NCBI RefSeq assembly: GCF_022921115.1
Contig: NZ_CP095075.1
Location: 434,001 to 498,000, forward strand
Origin: Halobacillus amylolyticus
Lineage (GTDB): Bacteria; Bacillota; Bacilli; Bacillales; Halobacillaceae
Direction: 5' to 3'
Length of the DNA stretch: 64,000 nucleotides
Part shown: in pieces, positions 35,460 through 44,312 of the stretch
How the letters are laid out: each line of letters begins with the position of its first letter
Position numbering within the stretch: the stretch's first letter is position 1
The notes under the pieces: generated by a model
Database searches by the model: none
What the model saw: the letters and a program-made list of their open reading frames with translations, nothing else
What the model was told of the DNA's origin: nothing
Translations under genes and position numbers: made by a program

Positions 35460-35825
35460 ATGTTCATTCGATATAAAAAATCATTTGAAAAGATTGCTAT
35501 GGGTCTTCTTTCTTTTATGCCTGAATGCAAAGATGTGAAAAAGCTTCAGGAGATTATTAGTGAATATGAGACCAATTCAAGTTGGTATCTATTCTTGTGG
35601 AAGGAAGAAGATATTCTTGGCACCATTGGAGTGCGAATAGAGGAGGGGGAAGCAGTGATCCAGCACGTCTCTGTTAGTCCTTCTCATCGTAATCTTGGCA
35701 TAGGTAAGAAGATGTACCATCACGTATGTAAACACTTTGAGAAGGAGTACCTAGTATGCTCAGATGAATATACGGAATCATTCCTTGAGAAGTGTGATAC
35801 GGAAAGCTCATCATCAAGTGTATAA
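35460..35825 (+). CDS. ribT: GNAT acetyltransferase RibT
   Basis: A 121-residue GNAT-fold acetyltransferase, closely following B. subtilis RibT (FIRYKKSFEKIAMGLLSFMP, and the acetyl-CoA loop HVSVSPSHRNLGIGKKMYHH near residue 74-93). In B. subtilis it is the last gene of ribDEAHT; its substrate is unknown. Here the riboflavin genes ribDEAH and the FMN riboswitch are absent from the neighbourhood, so ribT stands alone. ATG at 35460 follows GAGGGGTT; the earlier start at 35427 lacks a site. The C-terminus ends in a Ser run (SSSSSV). Confidence 0.9.
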   Translation: MFIRYKKSFEKIAMGLLSFMPECKDVKKLQEIISEYETNSSWYLFLWKEEDILGTIGVRIEEGEAVIQHVSVSPSHRNLGIGKKMYHHVCKHFEKEYLVCSDEYTESFLEKCDTESSSSSV

Positions 35826-35853
35826 AAAGGGGGTGTCTGTTGACGCCCCCTTT
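35826..35853. terminator. terminator shared by ribT and the yfhO-like gene
   Basis: 12-bp stem AAAGGGGGTGTC with GACGCCCCCTTT, loop TGTT, between convergent genes; T-rich on the plus side. Confidence 0.8.
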
Positions 35854-38445
35854 AATTTATGTTCTGCCTGGGCCTTTTAATCCAAACAAATAGCACACCA
35901 AGTAAAATACTTACCATGGTTAAAATTACAGAAACCTTAAAAAAGGGAGGGTAATAGACTAATTCAATGCGATTAATCCCTTCTTTTATAGGGAATCCCA
36001 AAAACGAATAATTCACCTTTTTTAACGGCTGCCTGTTATTGTTTATTTTTACTTGCCACCCTTTTTCAAAAGGGATAGGCAGCATCATATAACGATTATT
36101 ACTATGGTTATTATAGATGATCGTTAGTTTATTACCGACCCAGTGTATCCGGTTTGTACGAGAAGACTCTTCTTTTGCCGTTTCTAAGATTTGATAACTC
36201 TCCCTAAATAAAGCGAGCTCTTTTAGAATGTAATTTCCCTTAGGAACACGGATCGAAATTTTATCTGCTTTTGCCACACGAATGGTAAGATCATCGACAT
36301 AGGTTTTATAGATGGATTGATTGTGCTTGCGTGTTGTTCTGTAGTCATTCACTTTTAATGCAAATCCATCACTTTTGGCTAAACTTTCAAGATGAAAGCT
36401 GACGTAATAATCTTTCGTATCCTGCTTCGGTTCGTTGATGATAAGGTCAAGGCCACCTGTCTTATCTGTCACTGTCAGCTTGTTGTCTTCAAATGCAGCA
36501 CCCACCGTTTTGATCGTTGTCTGATTGATGATATTCGCTGCCTTAGGTGCTTCGGTGTTTGTTGGCTGTATATCGGCCACGATTACTCCTTCCAACATGG
36601 CTTGCTCTCTTGCTAGAGGCGGAGCGTTCTTCATTTCCTTTTCAGAAAAAACTTGATTAGTCGTACGAACGAATGGCAGTATATTTGTATTTTTATAAAC
36701 CACATAATGTTCGGATTCTAATACTTTTTTGAAGCCATATGGAATCGTTGCGGTATTGTTCTTTTTTCTCATCATGTATTTCCCTTGAAACAGGCTGTAT
36801 AAGTTTGACCGATTGCCAAGTGTTGCAAAGCGGCTGACACTTTCCCGGCCCATATCAATTTGTAAATCATATAAGTAGAGATACAGCAGGTTCTGATTGA
36901 GGATGCTAGAATAGGCACTCATTCCATTGAAGTTTTGAACAATAGGGGTGTTATTTAAGGAACGAACCTTCCAATCGATTCGATAAAAAGGATCAGATTC
37001 TCGCTCTTTCACTTTCTGCAGCAACGTACGCTGCTCATCCCCGTTGTATTGCTCACTTAACAAATAGCTTTTTGACACTTGGTCGACACCAGCTATTTCT
37101 GAAATCACAAATTGAGTAACATTAGCGAACGCGACATTGGTCAGTAAAATCCCTGTGTACAAAAGCAGATACCAAACTTTCTTTTGTTTCCAAATAAAAC
37201 CCACTGTTAACATAATGGTTATAAACGTGAGGAGTAACACCCCGATAATTGCTGCAGAAAGAGGATCCAAGGACTTATCTGAAACAATGACGACAAGATA
37301 GGTAGTGATTACCAAAGCACTTGCAACTCCAATTTTTCTAATACTTATTTTATTTATATGTTGTAAACCTACAGAAATGGCTCCTCCCATCGTGAACGAC
37401 AACAAGTATTCCCATCGGTACTGTGGCGCAGAAAAGCCATTAAAAGCACTGGCCACAAGTGGGCTAAAATGCATTAGAATAAAGATGGCGCTCAACAGAG
37501 CAAACAAGCGGAATATAGGGATTTTATATAGGGAAAATGTAAAAAGAAACAGTAAAAAAAACGCAGGTACAAGAACATAAGGACTTGTAAATAAAATATT
37601 ATATGGGAAGTCAACGATCTTAATGGGTAATGGATAGGGGGGCGGTGATTATGAAAGTAGCCATAAACCGCGGGAATAAATGCGACCGCACTGATCCCAA
37701 AGCCGATCAGTCCGCTTCCGGTATATAACTTTAACTGATTCCACCTACTGGTTTCGTTCGTTTGTAAACGGATCATCCATCGGAACCCAATATAAATTCC
37801 AATAAAAATCAGATTAATATAGGCGAAATAAAAATTATTAAAAAGTGTGATGGCCACTGCAACAATAAACAATCCAGACCGTGCTTCACGGATGATTTTT
37901 TCCACACCAAAAACAAGCAAGGGAACCCAGAGCATCGCGTCTGCAAAAAACTCCCAATATGTCACATGGCGAAAATAAATAACCGATAAGCCATAAACAC
38001 TAGCCCCCGCAAATGCAGGTAGCCAGTCACTTCTCATGTATCGAAACACGAGTGTTGTCGTCAAAATAATCACCGTTAGTCGACAAACACTTATGAAAAC
38101 GGCAGCTTGGGCCCAAAAGATAATATCTGGTGTGCCAATTAAATGAAATGATTCAAGTAAGAATACTACAGCTGTAGTGATGATGAAAACGAATGCGGTC
38201 GAGAAATAAAAGGCTAATTGGCTGTATGTCCCTCCACCTAACCCATATTGATAGGAGTAAAAAAAATTCCCGGTTGTATATTGCTCATAAAGAAGTTTTT
38301 TAAATGTCACCATCTGTTGTAAGCCGTCATTTGGCCCAACCATGTATCTGTCGTGAGTCCACTCTTCCAGGAAGAATAAATGGGCAAGAATAGCAAGAAC
38401 AAGGCTGCAAACAAATAGGATTAAAAAACTATGCTTTCTTTTCAT
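35852..38445 (-). pseudogene. yfhO: YfhO-family membrane glycosyltransferase, split by a frameshift
   Basis: Two frames together encode one protein of about 860 residues. The N-terminal 300 (from ATG at 38445, MKRKHSFLILF) hold many helices, with GPNDGLQQ and YQYGLGGGTYSQLAFY near residues 38-75 as in YfhO. The C-terminal 550 (reading NILFTSPYVLVPAFF onward) hold more helices and a large outer domain. They part at a run of six G (37637-37642 on the plus strand); one more base would join them. YfhO-type proteins transfer sugars from undecaprenyl carriers to lipoteichoic acid outside the cell. This may be a true pseudogene, phase variation or a sequencing error. Confidence 0.8.
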
Positions 38446-38831
38446 ATAAAATCCCCGTTATTCTTTAAAATTTTCCCCGTTATCATAAAAGTTAGGGGGA
38501 TGGTAATGAAAATAGATAGAATCGGAGCAATTGTACTATGAATACGGAGGTTCTCGACAAAAAGATACACAAAGGAAGAGGAAACGGCTATATTAAAAAG
38601 TTGTGTTAAGGGAAATTGTAAAAACTTTGATAAAGTTGGCCTCACCCTAAACGTATAATAAGAATTCAAGAAAAACGAAATAACTAAACTGATTAGAGAA
38701 CTCCCGATATGTGCCGTGATATAATTAATTTCTATCACCACATGCAACAATAAGTAGCCCATGTAATAGTTAAGGGTATTAATAATCCCCACTACGATGA
38801 ATCTTATAAATTCTCGGTTGATTACCCGCAT
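38442..38831 (-). CDS. GtrA-family membrane protein (polyprenyl-sugar flippase type)
   Basis: A 129-residue protein with four membrane helices, starting REFIRFIVVGIINTLNYYMGYLLLH-like sequence; the FxxxGxxNT motif and the later FFLNSYYTFR mark the GtrA family. Such proteins help flip undecaprenyl-phosphate-linked sugars across the membrane. ATG at 38831 is chosen because GGAG lies six bases before it. It overlaps the end of the glycosyltransferase and by four bases the start of yfhO, so all three form one operon. Confidence 0.9.
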   Translation of the reverse strand: MRVINREFIRFIVVGIINTLNYYMGYLLLHVVIEINYITAHIGSSLISLVISFFLNSYYTFRVRPTLSKFLQFPLTQLFNIAVSSSFVYLFVENLRIHSTIAPILSIFITIPLTFMITGKILKNNGDFI

Positions 38832-39774
38832 AGCTTTCTCCATTATTTTTTATATTTGTTTCTTGTATTAGATAATGAGGACGTTTTTTTGTTTCGTAGT
38901 AAATCCTCCCGATATATTCTCCAATCACACCAAGACCGAGCAGTTGAACGCCTCCAAGTAAAAGCACCGCAGAAATGGTTGTGAAATAACCGTGTTCGGT
39001 GATGCCATTATTCATAATCAGAATTAAATGGACAAAAATATAAACGAGGGAAAGGAACAAAATCAAGCCTCCCGTATAGAAACACATTCTGAGCGGCCTG
39101 TTATTAAAGGAAATAATACCGTCAATTCCGTAATTAAGTAATTTTGGCAACGACCACTTTGTTTTTCCGTTTTGCCTTAGAACATTGTCATAGTGGATAA
39201 TCTTCTGATCCAAACCAATCCAAGAAAATAACCCTTTTGAGAAACGGTTTCCTTCATTTAACATTAATAGGGCATCAACAGCTTGACGGCTTAAAAGTCT
39301 AAAATCACCGACACCATCTTTTAAATCAACATCTACAACCTTATTGACAAGACGGTAGTAAAGTGAGGAAAGAAATGAACGCAGCGGTCTGTCCCCTTTT
39401 CGATTTCGCTTAGCAATGACTTGATGATATCCTTCTTCGTATCCTTTAATAAATTCTTTTACTAAATCACATGGATGTTGTAAGTCTGCATCCATGACAA
39501 TAACCGCTTCCCCTTTGACATGTTGAAGACCTGCTAAAATCGCCACTTCTTTTCCAAAATTTCTGGTGAATGAGATATACTTGACTTTTGATGTGGTTAA
39601 CACTAGTTTTTTAATATGAAATAATGTATCATCTGTGCTTCCATCATTAATAAAGATAACTTCATAATCATAATTGATGTCTGTACATTCCCTATCCAAT
39701 GCTTTATATATAAGTTCAATATTGTTTTCTTCATTATAAGAAGGAATGATAATTGAAATAAGACGGGGTTTCAT
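38779..39774 (-). CDS. family-2 glycosyltransferase, GtrB/CsbB type
   Basis: A 331-residue membrane glycosyltransferase that loads a sugar onto undecaprenyl phosphate on the inner face. GT-A domain: SIIIPSYNEENNIELIY near residue 7, FINDGSTDDT near 42, VIMDADLQHP near 92 with the DxD motif. Two C-terminal helices lie near 232-255 and 266-290. CsbB in B. subtilis works with YfhO to decorate lipoteichoic acid with GlcNAc; the GtrB-GtrA-YfhO set here suggests the same pathway. The ATG at 39774 follows AGGTGCAATA. The 286-base gap upstream has no gene but holds the terminator of ypuF. Confidence 0.93.
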   Translation of the reverse strand: MKPRLISIIIPSYNEENNIELIYKALDRECTDINYDYEVIFINDGSTDDTLFHIKKLVLTTSKVKYISFTRNFGKEVAILAGLQHVKGEAVIVMDADLQHPCDLVKEFIKGYEEGYHQVIAKRNRKGDRPLRSFLSSLYYRLVNKVVDVDLKDGVGDFRLLSRQAVDALLMLNEGNRFSKGLFSWIGLDQKIIHYDNVLRQNGKTKWSLPKLLNYGIDGIISFNNRPLRMCFYTGGLILFLSLVYIFVHLILIMNNGITEHGYFTTISAVLLLGGVQLLGLGVIGEYIGRIYYETKKRPHYLIQETNIKNNGESYAGNQPRIYKIHRSGDY

Positions 39775-39958
39775 TATTGCACCTGCTTTTACTGTTTTGC
39801 TTTTTTGTAAATAGTGGAAGATGATTTCGGTTGATGCTTTTTGAACAATCTATCTAGGTATAGTCTGCGTTCGAATCACTTCGTTATACAAAAAAAACTC
39901 AACGGAAAAGGCTTATTTGCTATAACAGATCCATGTTTCTACTGTGCAATATTCAAAA

Positions 39959-39994
39959 TTTTGACCCTGTGCACAAATGTGCACAGGGTCAAAA
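39959..39994 (-). terminator. terminator of the ypuF-like gene
   Basis: 17-bp perfect stem TTTTGACCCTGTGCACA with its complement, loop AA, about 65 bases beyond the minus-strand stop at 40061. The A/T ends make it work in either direction. Confidence 0.85.
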
Positions 39995-40060
39995 AATCAT
40001 CTTACTATTAAAATAGGCATAGTCTTTAACAACCGCCTCCCCATGGCTTGGGTCTAACGA

Positions 40061-40528
40061 TCATCTTCTGCGCCTTTTATGTTTATCAATAAGGTCAAGA
40101 TTTGTTAAGTCACTAGAGGCTCCATAACCTACTCCCCAGATCAAGCAAAGCTGTTTCACCTCTTTTAATAATTCTGGATCAGAAAGAGGCAGATCAATAC
40201 TTATATACCCCTTTTGCTCAACGATTCGGCTTTTTATATGTAAGGCTTCTTGAATGAGTAAATCTGACTGAATGCCGAGAGCAGTTATTTGCTGCTGACT
40301 CTCTTTCAGCTTTTCCAGTGTTCTATTAATTAGAGTGTAGGCCCCTGTCGAATTTCCTCTTCTAAAATGATACTGACTCACAGCCAGTTGTATGAGACAT
40401 ACCCAGACAGACCTTCTGTTTCCGGGTTCTGTCTTTTTCCAGTGGTCCTCTAAAACCTCATGACATTCAAAATAATCTCTAGTCCCATGGAAATGAGCTA
40501 AATACTTAACAAAAGCTTTTGGATACAT
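40061..40528 (-). CDS. ypuF: DUF309 protein YpuF
   Basis: A 155-residue mainly helical protein with the DUF309 signature HFHGTRDYFECHEVLEDHWK near residue 12-31 and a second helix LIQLAVSQYHFRRGN near 46. The family has no established function; the paired His and Glu suggest metal binding. In B. subtilis ypuF lies before scpA on the same strand; here it points the other way. The ATG follows AAGGGGCGATTG. The C-terminus is a basic KHKRRRR tail. Confidence 0.88.
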   Translation of the reverse strand: MYPKAFVKYLAHFHGTRDYFECHEVLEDHWKKTEPGNRRSVWVCLIQLAVSQYHFRRGNSTGAYTLINRTLEKLKESQQQITALGIQSDLLIQEALHIKSRIVEQKGYISIDLPLSDPELLKEVKQLCLIWGVGYGASSDLTNLDLIDKHKRRRR

Positions 40529-40782
40529 GCAATCGCCCCTTGTGGCTTATTTTACTAGTAAAAATAGGGAATGAACAAGCAAAAAGCGAGGACAGCGAAA
40601 ATCATGTTAACGGGTGTCGAATTTTCTGGTAACATTATGATAGAAAAGTTTAAATGACCGAGTGTCTGGACGATTAAGCTGGCCGTAGACAAGTGGAGAG
40701 AGGCGTAGTTGTAATCTATTCAAAAATAGGTGTCCAAACACTATAGCTTGCTCTTACGTATTTATAAAAAAGGACGAATGAT

Positions 40783-41523
40783 ATGACTGAAAGCTACCAA
40801 GTGAAGTTGGATGGTTTTGAAGGACCTCTTGACCTACTGCTTCACTTAATAAATCGGTACGAAATCGATATTTACGATATACCTGTCTCAAAAATAACAG
40901 AGCAGTATATGAATTATGTTCATGCCATGCAGGAGCTGGAATTAAATATGGCAAGCGAATATTTAGTGATGGCAGCAAGTTTGCTTGCTATTAAAAGCCA
41001 GATGCTTCTTCCCACCATTCCGGGAGATGAAGAATTAACTGAGAATGAGGAAGAAGACCCTCGTGATGAATTAATGAACCGGCTCATTGAATATAAACGT
41101 TATAAAGAGGCAGCAGAGGATCTGAAACAAAAAGAATTGGATGCGAATAGGATTTATACAAGGCCGGAGATGGACCTATTCGAATATGCAGAGAAACAAG
41201 GTGTAACGGAAGGGGAGGCCTCTGTGTATGACATGATCGCAGCAATGGGAAACATTCTGAAACGAAAAAAAACAGAAAAACCTAAAGATGCGACTATAAA
41301 AAGGGATGAAGTCTCCATTCGTGTGAGGATGGATGATATATTGAAACAAGTCGATATAAAAGAGGGACTGCGCTTTTCCGAATTATTTGCTGAGCACTCT
41401 AAACCACAGGTGGTTGTAACATTTATTGCAATCCTTGAGTTAATGAAGAACAAGGAAGTAACGTGTGTTCAAGAAAATCATTTAGAGGATTTAATTGTAT
41501 TTAAGATGGAGGAAACACCATGA
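40783..41523 (+). CDS. scpA: segregation and condensation protein ScpA
   Basis: Kleisin subunit of the Smc-ScpAB condensin, which compacts and separates chromosomes. 246 residues. The N-terminal domain, which binds the Smc neck, starts YQVKLDGFEGPLDLLLHLI and has LVMAASLLAIKSQMLLP near 63-80. An acidic middle part (ENEEEDPRDE) binds ScpB. The C-terminal winged helix (about 170-246), with FSELF and VVTFIAILELMK, binds the Smc head. The ATG follows AGGACGAATGAT. It overlaps scpB by four bases. Confidence 0.96.
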   Translation: MTESYQVKLDGFEGPLDLLLHLINRYEIDIYDIPVSKITEQYMNYVHAMQELELNMASEYLVMAASLLAIKSQMLLPTIPGDEELTENEEEDPRDELMNRLIEYKRYKEAAEDLKQKELDANRIYTRPEMDLFEYAEKQGVTEGEASVYDMIAAMGNILKRKKTEKPKDATIKRDEVSIRVRMDDILKQVDIKEGLRFSELFAEHSKPQVVVTFIAILELMKNKEVTCVQENHLEDLIVFKMEETP

Positions 41524-42112
41524 ATGTGAACCAACAAAAAGCTCTGATAGAAGGATTGCTCTTTGCCTCGGGGAAGAGGGGATTACGAAAAGGAAATTAG
41601 CTGACTTGTTAGAACTAACGAACTCTTCTCTCGAGACATTGCTTGAGGACCTGTCGATGGACTATCAGCAGATAGACCGAGGTGTGACAATGATGGACTC
41701 AAATGGAACCCTTCATTTAACAACAAAGCCAGAACACGCAGCCTATTATAAAAAACTCTTAGATACGAATACGTCTACACGTTTATCTCAAGCTGCATTA
41801 GAAACGCTTGCCATTATTGCTTATCGTCAGCCTATCACTCGAATAGAGATTGATGATTTGCGCGGAGTGAAAAGTGATCGTGCCGTACAAACGTTAGGAA
41901 ATAGAGGATTAATTGACGAAAAAGGAAGAAAAGATGCTATCGGTAGACCAGTTTTATTTGGAACAACAAAAGATTTCCTCACCTATTTTGGTTTGTCTTC
42001 CATTGAGGAGCTCCCACCGCTTAAGGAAATCGAACAAAACCCTGATGTTGAGGAAGAAGCGGATTTATTTTTTGAAAAATTTAATCAAGAAGGTTCAAAT
42101 GAAACACTGTAA
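41520..42112 (+). CDS. scpB: segregation and condensation protein ScpB, with an apparent one-base frameshift
   Basis: ScpB dimer of the Smc-ScpAB condensin, two winged-helix domains. The natural start is ATG at 41520, overlapping the scpA stop, and reads NVNQQKALIEGLLFASG. The frame then breaks at the G run 41570-41573: with one more G it would continue EEGITKRKLADLLELT, as in orthologs. The rest is intact to 42112: TLAIIAYRQPITRIEIDDLRGV near residue 95, and an acidic tail. With the frameshift only the part after about codon 18 can be read, from an upstream overlapping frame with no ribosome site. About 198 residues if repaired. Confidence 0.85.
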
Positions 42113-42204
42113 ATGTGGTATGATACAGATTGTAATGAGACCAACTTTAGAAATGGGTACGAAGTAATATAAGTTACTTTTTGAAATCTAAATAGGAGGC
42201 GACC

Positions 42205-42678
42205 ATGAGTCAGCAAATGATAAAGGCACGGACTAATGAAGTTCATGAATTTTTGAATAAAGTCGTGTTTGGTGTAGACCAGTATTTAAATACACATTCA
42301 TTAAACGATCTCATTGAAGAGAACGGCAGCCATGAAGAGGACTATTATAAACAATTGTTAAAATCTTTAAGACGTTTAAACGTGTTTTGTGATGAAGCAA
42401 GAGATAAATTATCTGTATTATTACAGGCGCCATCCTTCTCAGAGTCCTCTGCTGAAAAAACATTGTATGGTATTTATCATCGATGTGTAGCTGAATTTTT
42501 TTCGCCAAAAGGAGATACTTGGTTTGAAAACAGTCGAGCGTCATATACAGGGAATCGCTCCATTAAATTCCTTTATGATCCGCCCGCTTCCCTAATGGAA
42601 CTCTTTTCTTTTCTGGAAAATTTATTTCAGAATATCCGAGAGGAACTCGATTTTTATGCGACCTATGGCCATGTCTAG
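42205..42678 (+). CDS. ypuI: YpuI-family protein (DUF3907)
   Basis: A 157-residue helical, cytoplasmic protein of unknown function, recognised by TNEVHEFLNKVVFGVDQYLN at the N-terminus and WFENSRASYTGNRSIKF near residue 106. It sits between scpB and dacB as in B. subtilis, where ypuI is a little longer (about 179 residues). The ATG follows ATAGGAGGCGACC. A repeat-rich gap of 540 bases separates it from dacB. Confidence 0.88.
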   Translation: MSQQMIKARTNEVHEFLNKVVFGVDQYLNTHSLNDLIEENGSHEEDYYKQLLKSLRRLNVFCDEARDKLSVLLQAPSFSESSAEKTLYGIYHRCVAEFFSPKGDTWFENSRASYTGNRSIKFLYDPPASLMELFSFLENLFQNIREELDFYATYGHV

Positions 42679-42759
42679 CTGGTAAGAGAATAGAAGAGTT
42701 AGTAAGAAACCTGGGGTGTGAAGTGGGCTCGCAGGTTTCTTTTTATCATTTTTGCACGT

Positions 42760-42853
42760 GAATCAATTTCATAATTTAGATCCAATGTGCCCAGGATTCA
42801 AACGTAAAAAAGAAAGCACCTGCCCAAGTTTGGTCAAGTATTTGAAATCATTT
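42760..42853. repeat. repeat family B, copy 2
   Basis: Same order of blocks as 32869-32962: GAATCAATTTCATAATTTAG, ATGTGCCC, AGGATTCAAA, CGTAAAAA, GAAAGCACC, CAAGTTT, GTCAAGT and TTTGAAATCATTT. Same orientation on the plus strand. Confidence 0.75.
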
Positions 42854-42879
42854 TTATTAGGTTAAGGGCAGTAATCTGG

Positions 42880-43135
42880 GAGACTCAATCTCGAGATATG
42901 TTTCCGTTGCCTCGGATGAAGAGGGAGGTCTTGGAAATCACCCGCTCCGTGGGTATGCGCTGAGCCTCGTCGGAAGCAGCGAGGCGAGACCCCGAAAGGC
43001 TTCACCTGAGGAGGCTTGCCAGTTTAGAGGATGTTCGGTTCTAAAACCGGGCCAAAGGAAGTTCGACTAAGACCGGCACGTCCTGTGCCAACGTCGAACT
43101 ATCATCGGCCTTCTTCTAAAATAGGCACCTTACGC
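42880..43135. repeat. hairpin-rich GC block (degenerate intergenic repeat or RNA)
   Basis: Contains GCCTCG/CGAGGC (42964-42985) and a nested hairpin AGTTCGAC ... GTCGAACT (43060-43100) with inner GGCAC/GTGCC. The 13-base motif GCACGTCCTGTGC recurs as its complement in repeat A copy 1 (near 15735). The segment CTCCGTGGGTATGCGCTGAGCCTC resembles GC-rich repeats that I have seen between genes of many Bacillaceae; this comparison is from memory. Confidence 0.5.
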
Positions 43136-43220
43136 TTCTATTTCTTTCTCCATTTTTTCATAAGCTTGTATCTTGTTGCATAAAGTTAAGCAAATGAATA
43201 GGTTAGGAGGAAGACCTCTC

Positions 43221-44312
43221 TTGAGAAGGAATATTCGTTTGATCCTCATTGCTTTGTTTACTGCTTGCTTACTCTTACCACAGGTTGCGAATGCAAGTCC
43301 GTCTATATCTGTGTCGGCGGAACATGCCGTTCTTTTAGATGCGAATTCGGGACGAGTTCTTTTTGAAAAAGAAGCCTATGAATCTTCACTAATTGCAAGT
43401 ACAACAAAGATCATGACAGCTATTATTGCGATTGAATCTGGGAAATTATCTGAAGAGGTGAAGGTAAGTGAGCGAGCTACTAGAACGGAAGGCTCGTCTA
43501 TATACTTAACAGAAGGGGAGAAGATCCCACTAATTGACCTTGTTTATGGTCTACTGCTTCGCTCTGGAAACGACTCGGCCGTAGCGATCGCTGAACATGT
43601 GGGTGGAAGTGTGGAAGGGTTTACCTACTTAATGAACCAGAAGGCTCGATGGCTTGGAATGCAATCTTCCCATTTCGAAAATCCACACGGGCTCGATGGC
43701 GAATCCCATTATTCAAGTGCATATGATTTAGCGTTACTTATGGCCTATGCGATGAAAAATGAAACATTTCGTAAAGTAACAGGAAGTGAAAAATTCAAGT
43801 CTGACAATCGTTCCTATCCGTGGCAGAATAAGAACAAACTACTCACGAGTCTTTATGATCCCACCACTGGGGGAAAGACTGGTTTTACAAAAAAAGCTGG
43901 ACGAACCCTCGTCAGCAGTGCTGAAAAGGATGGCATGGAACTGGTCGCGGTCACTCTGAACGCGCCGGATGATTGGAAAGATCATGAGCGAATGTACGAG
44001 TATGGGTTTGAAAATTATGAAACTTATCAACTTCAAGAGGAGGGGTTTGCTGTTTCTAACGGAAACGAATACTACCTTCCTACTGACATTTTTTATCCAT
44101 TAACAGAACAGGAGAAGGAACAAATGGAATCAGTATTCCATCCGACCCCCTCTACGCAGGATCCCCAGTTGGCAGGTGTTCGTTATTTTCAGATCGCTGA
44201 CCAATCGTTAGTTCAGACAGCTGTATGGAAGGATCGACCGTATCGTTCTTTTATAAGTGAATGGTCCGCTTATTTGAAACGCATTACGGGGGTGGTACCT
44301 TGGTCAACCTGA
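43221..44312 (+). CDS. dacB: D-alanyl-D-alanine carboxypeptidase DacB (sporulation)
   Basis: Mother-cell penicillin-binding carboxypeptidase that limits cross-links in spore cortex. 363 residues. Signal peptide of about 26 residues (LILIALFTACLLLPQVANA). S11 motifs: STTKIM near residue 55, SGNDSAV near 112 and GGKTGFTKKAGRTLV near 218. Later C-terminal domain with a possible amphipathic end. TTG at 43221 is chosen: AGGAGG lies ten bases before it and the product then begins like its orthologs; upstream TTG/ATG codons lack a site. It overlaps spmA by 13 bases; dacB-spmA-spmB is the known SigE operon. Confidence 0.92.
   Translation: MRRNIRLILIALFTACLLLPQVANASPSISVSAEHAVLLDANSGRVLFEKEAYESSLIASTTKIMTAIIAIESGKLSEEVKVSERATRTEGSSIYLTEGEKIPLIDLVYGLLLRSGNDSAVAIAEHVGGSVEGFTYLMNQKARWLGMQSSHFENPHGLDGESHYSSAYDLALLMAYAMKNETFRKVTGSEKFKSDNRSYPWQNKNKLLTSLYDPTTGGKTGFTKKAGRTLVSSAEKDGMELVAVTLNAPDDWKDHERMYEYGFENYETYQLQEEGFAVSNGNEYYLPTDIFYPLTEQEKEQMESVFHPTPSTQDPQLAGVRYFQIADQSLVQTAVWKDRPYRSFISEWSAYLKRITGVVPWST

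Larger units (their letters stand above)
42679..43220. other. repeat-rich gap between ypuI and dacB
   Basis: 542 bases without a gene. It holds repeat B copy 2 (42760-42853) and a hairpin-rich GC block (42880-43135). A TATCTTGTTGCATAAAGT stretch near 43168 may belong to the dacB promoter; I could not identify a clear SigE site. Confidence 0.6.

Noticed and set aside
37637..37642. Programmed frameshifting in yfhO
   Set aside because: No slippery heptamer with downstream pseudoknot was seen, and family members are encoded in one frame; error, decay or phase variation fits better.
39835..39860. TTTTTGAACA resembling the end of repeat A
   Set aside because: Only about ten bases match and the rest of the element is absent; chance is likely.
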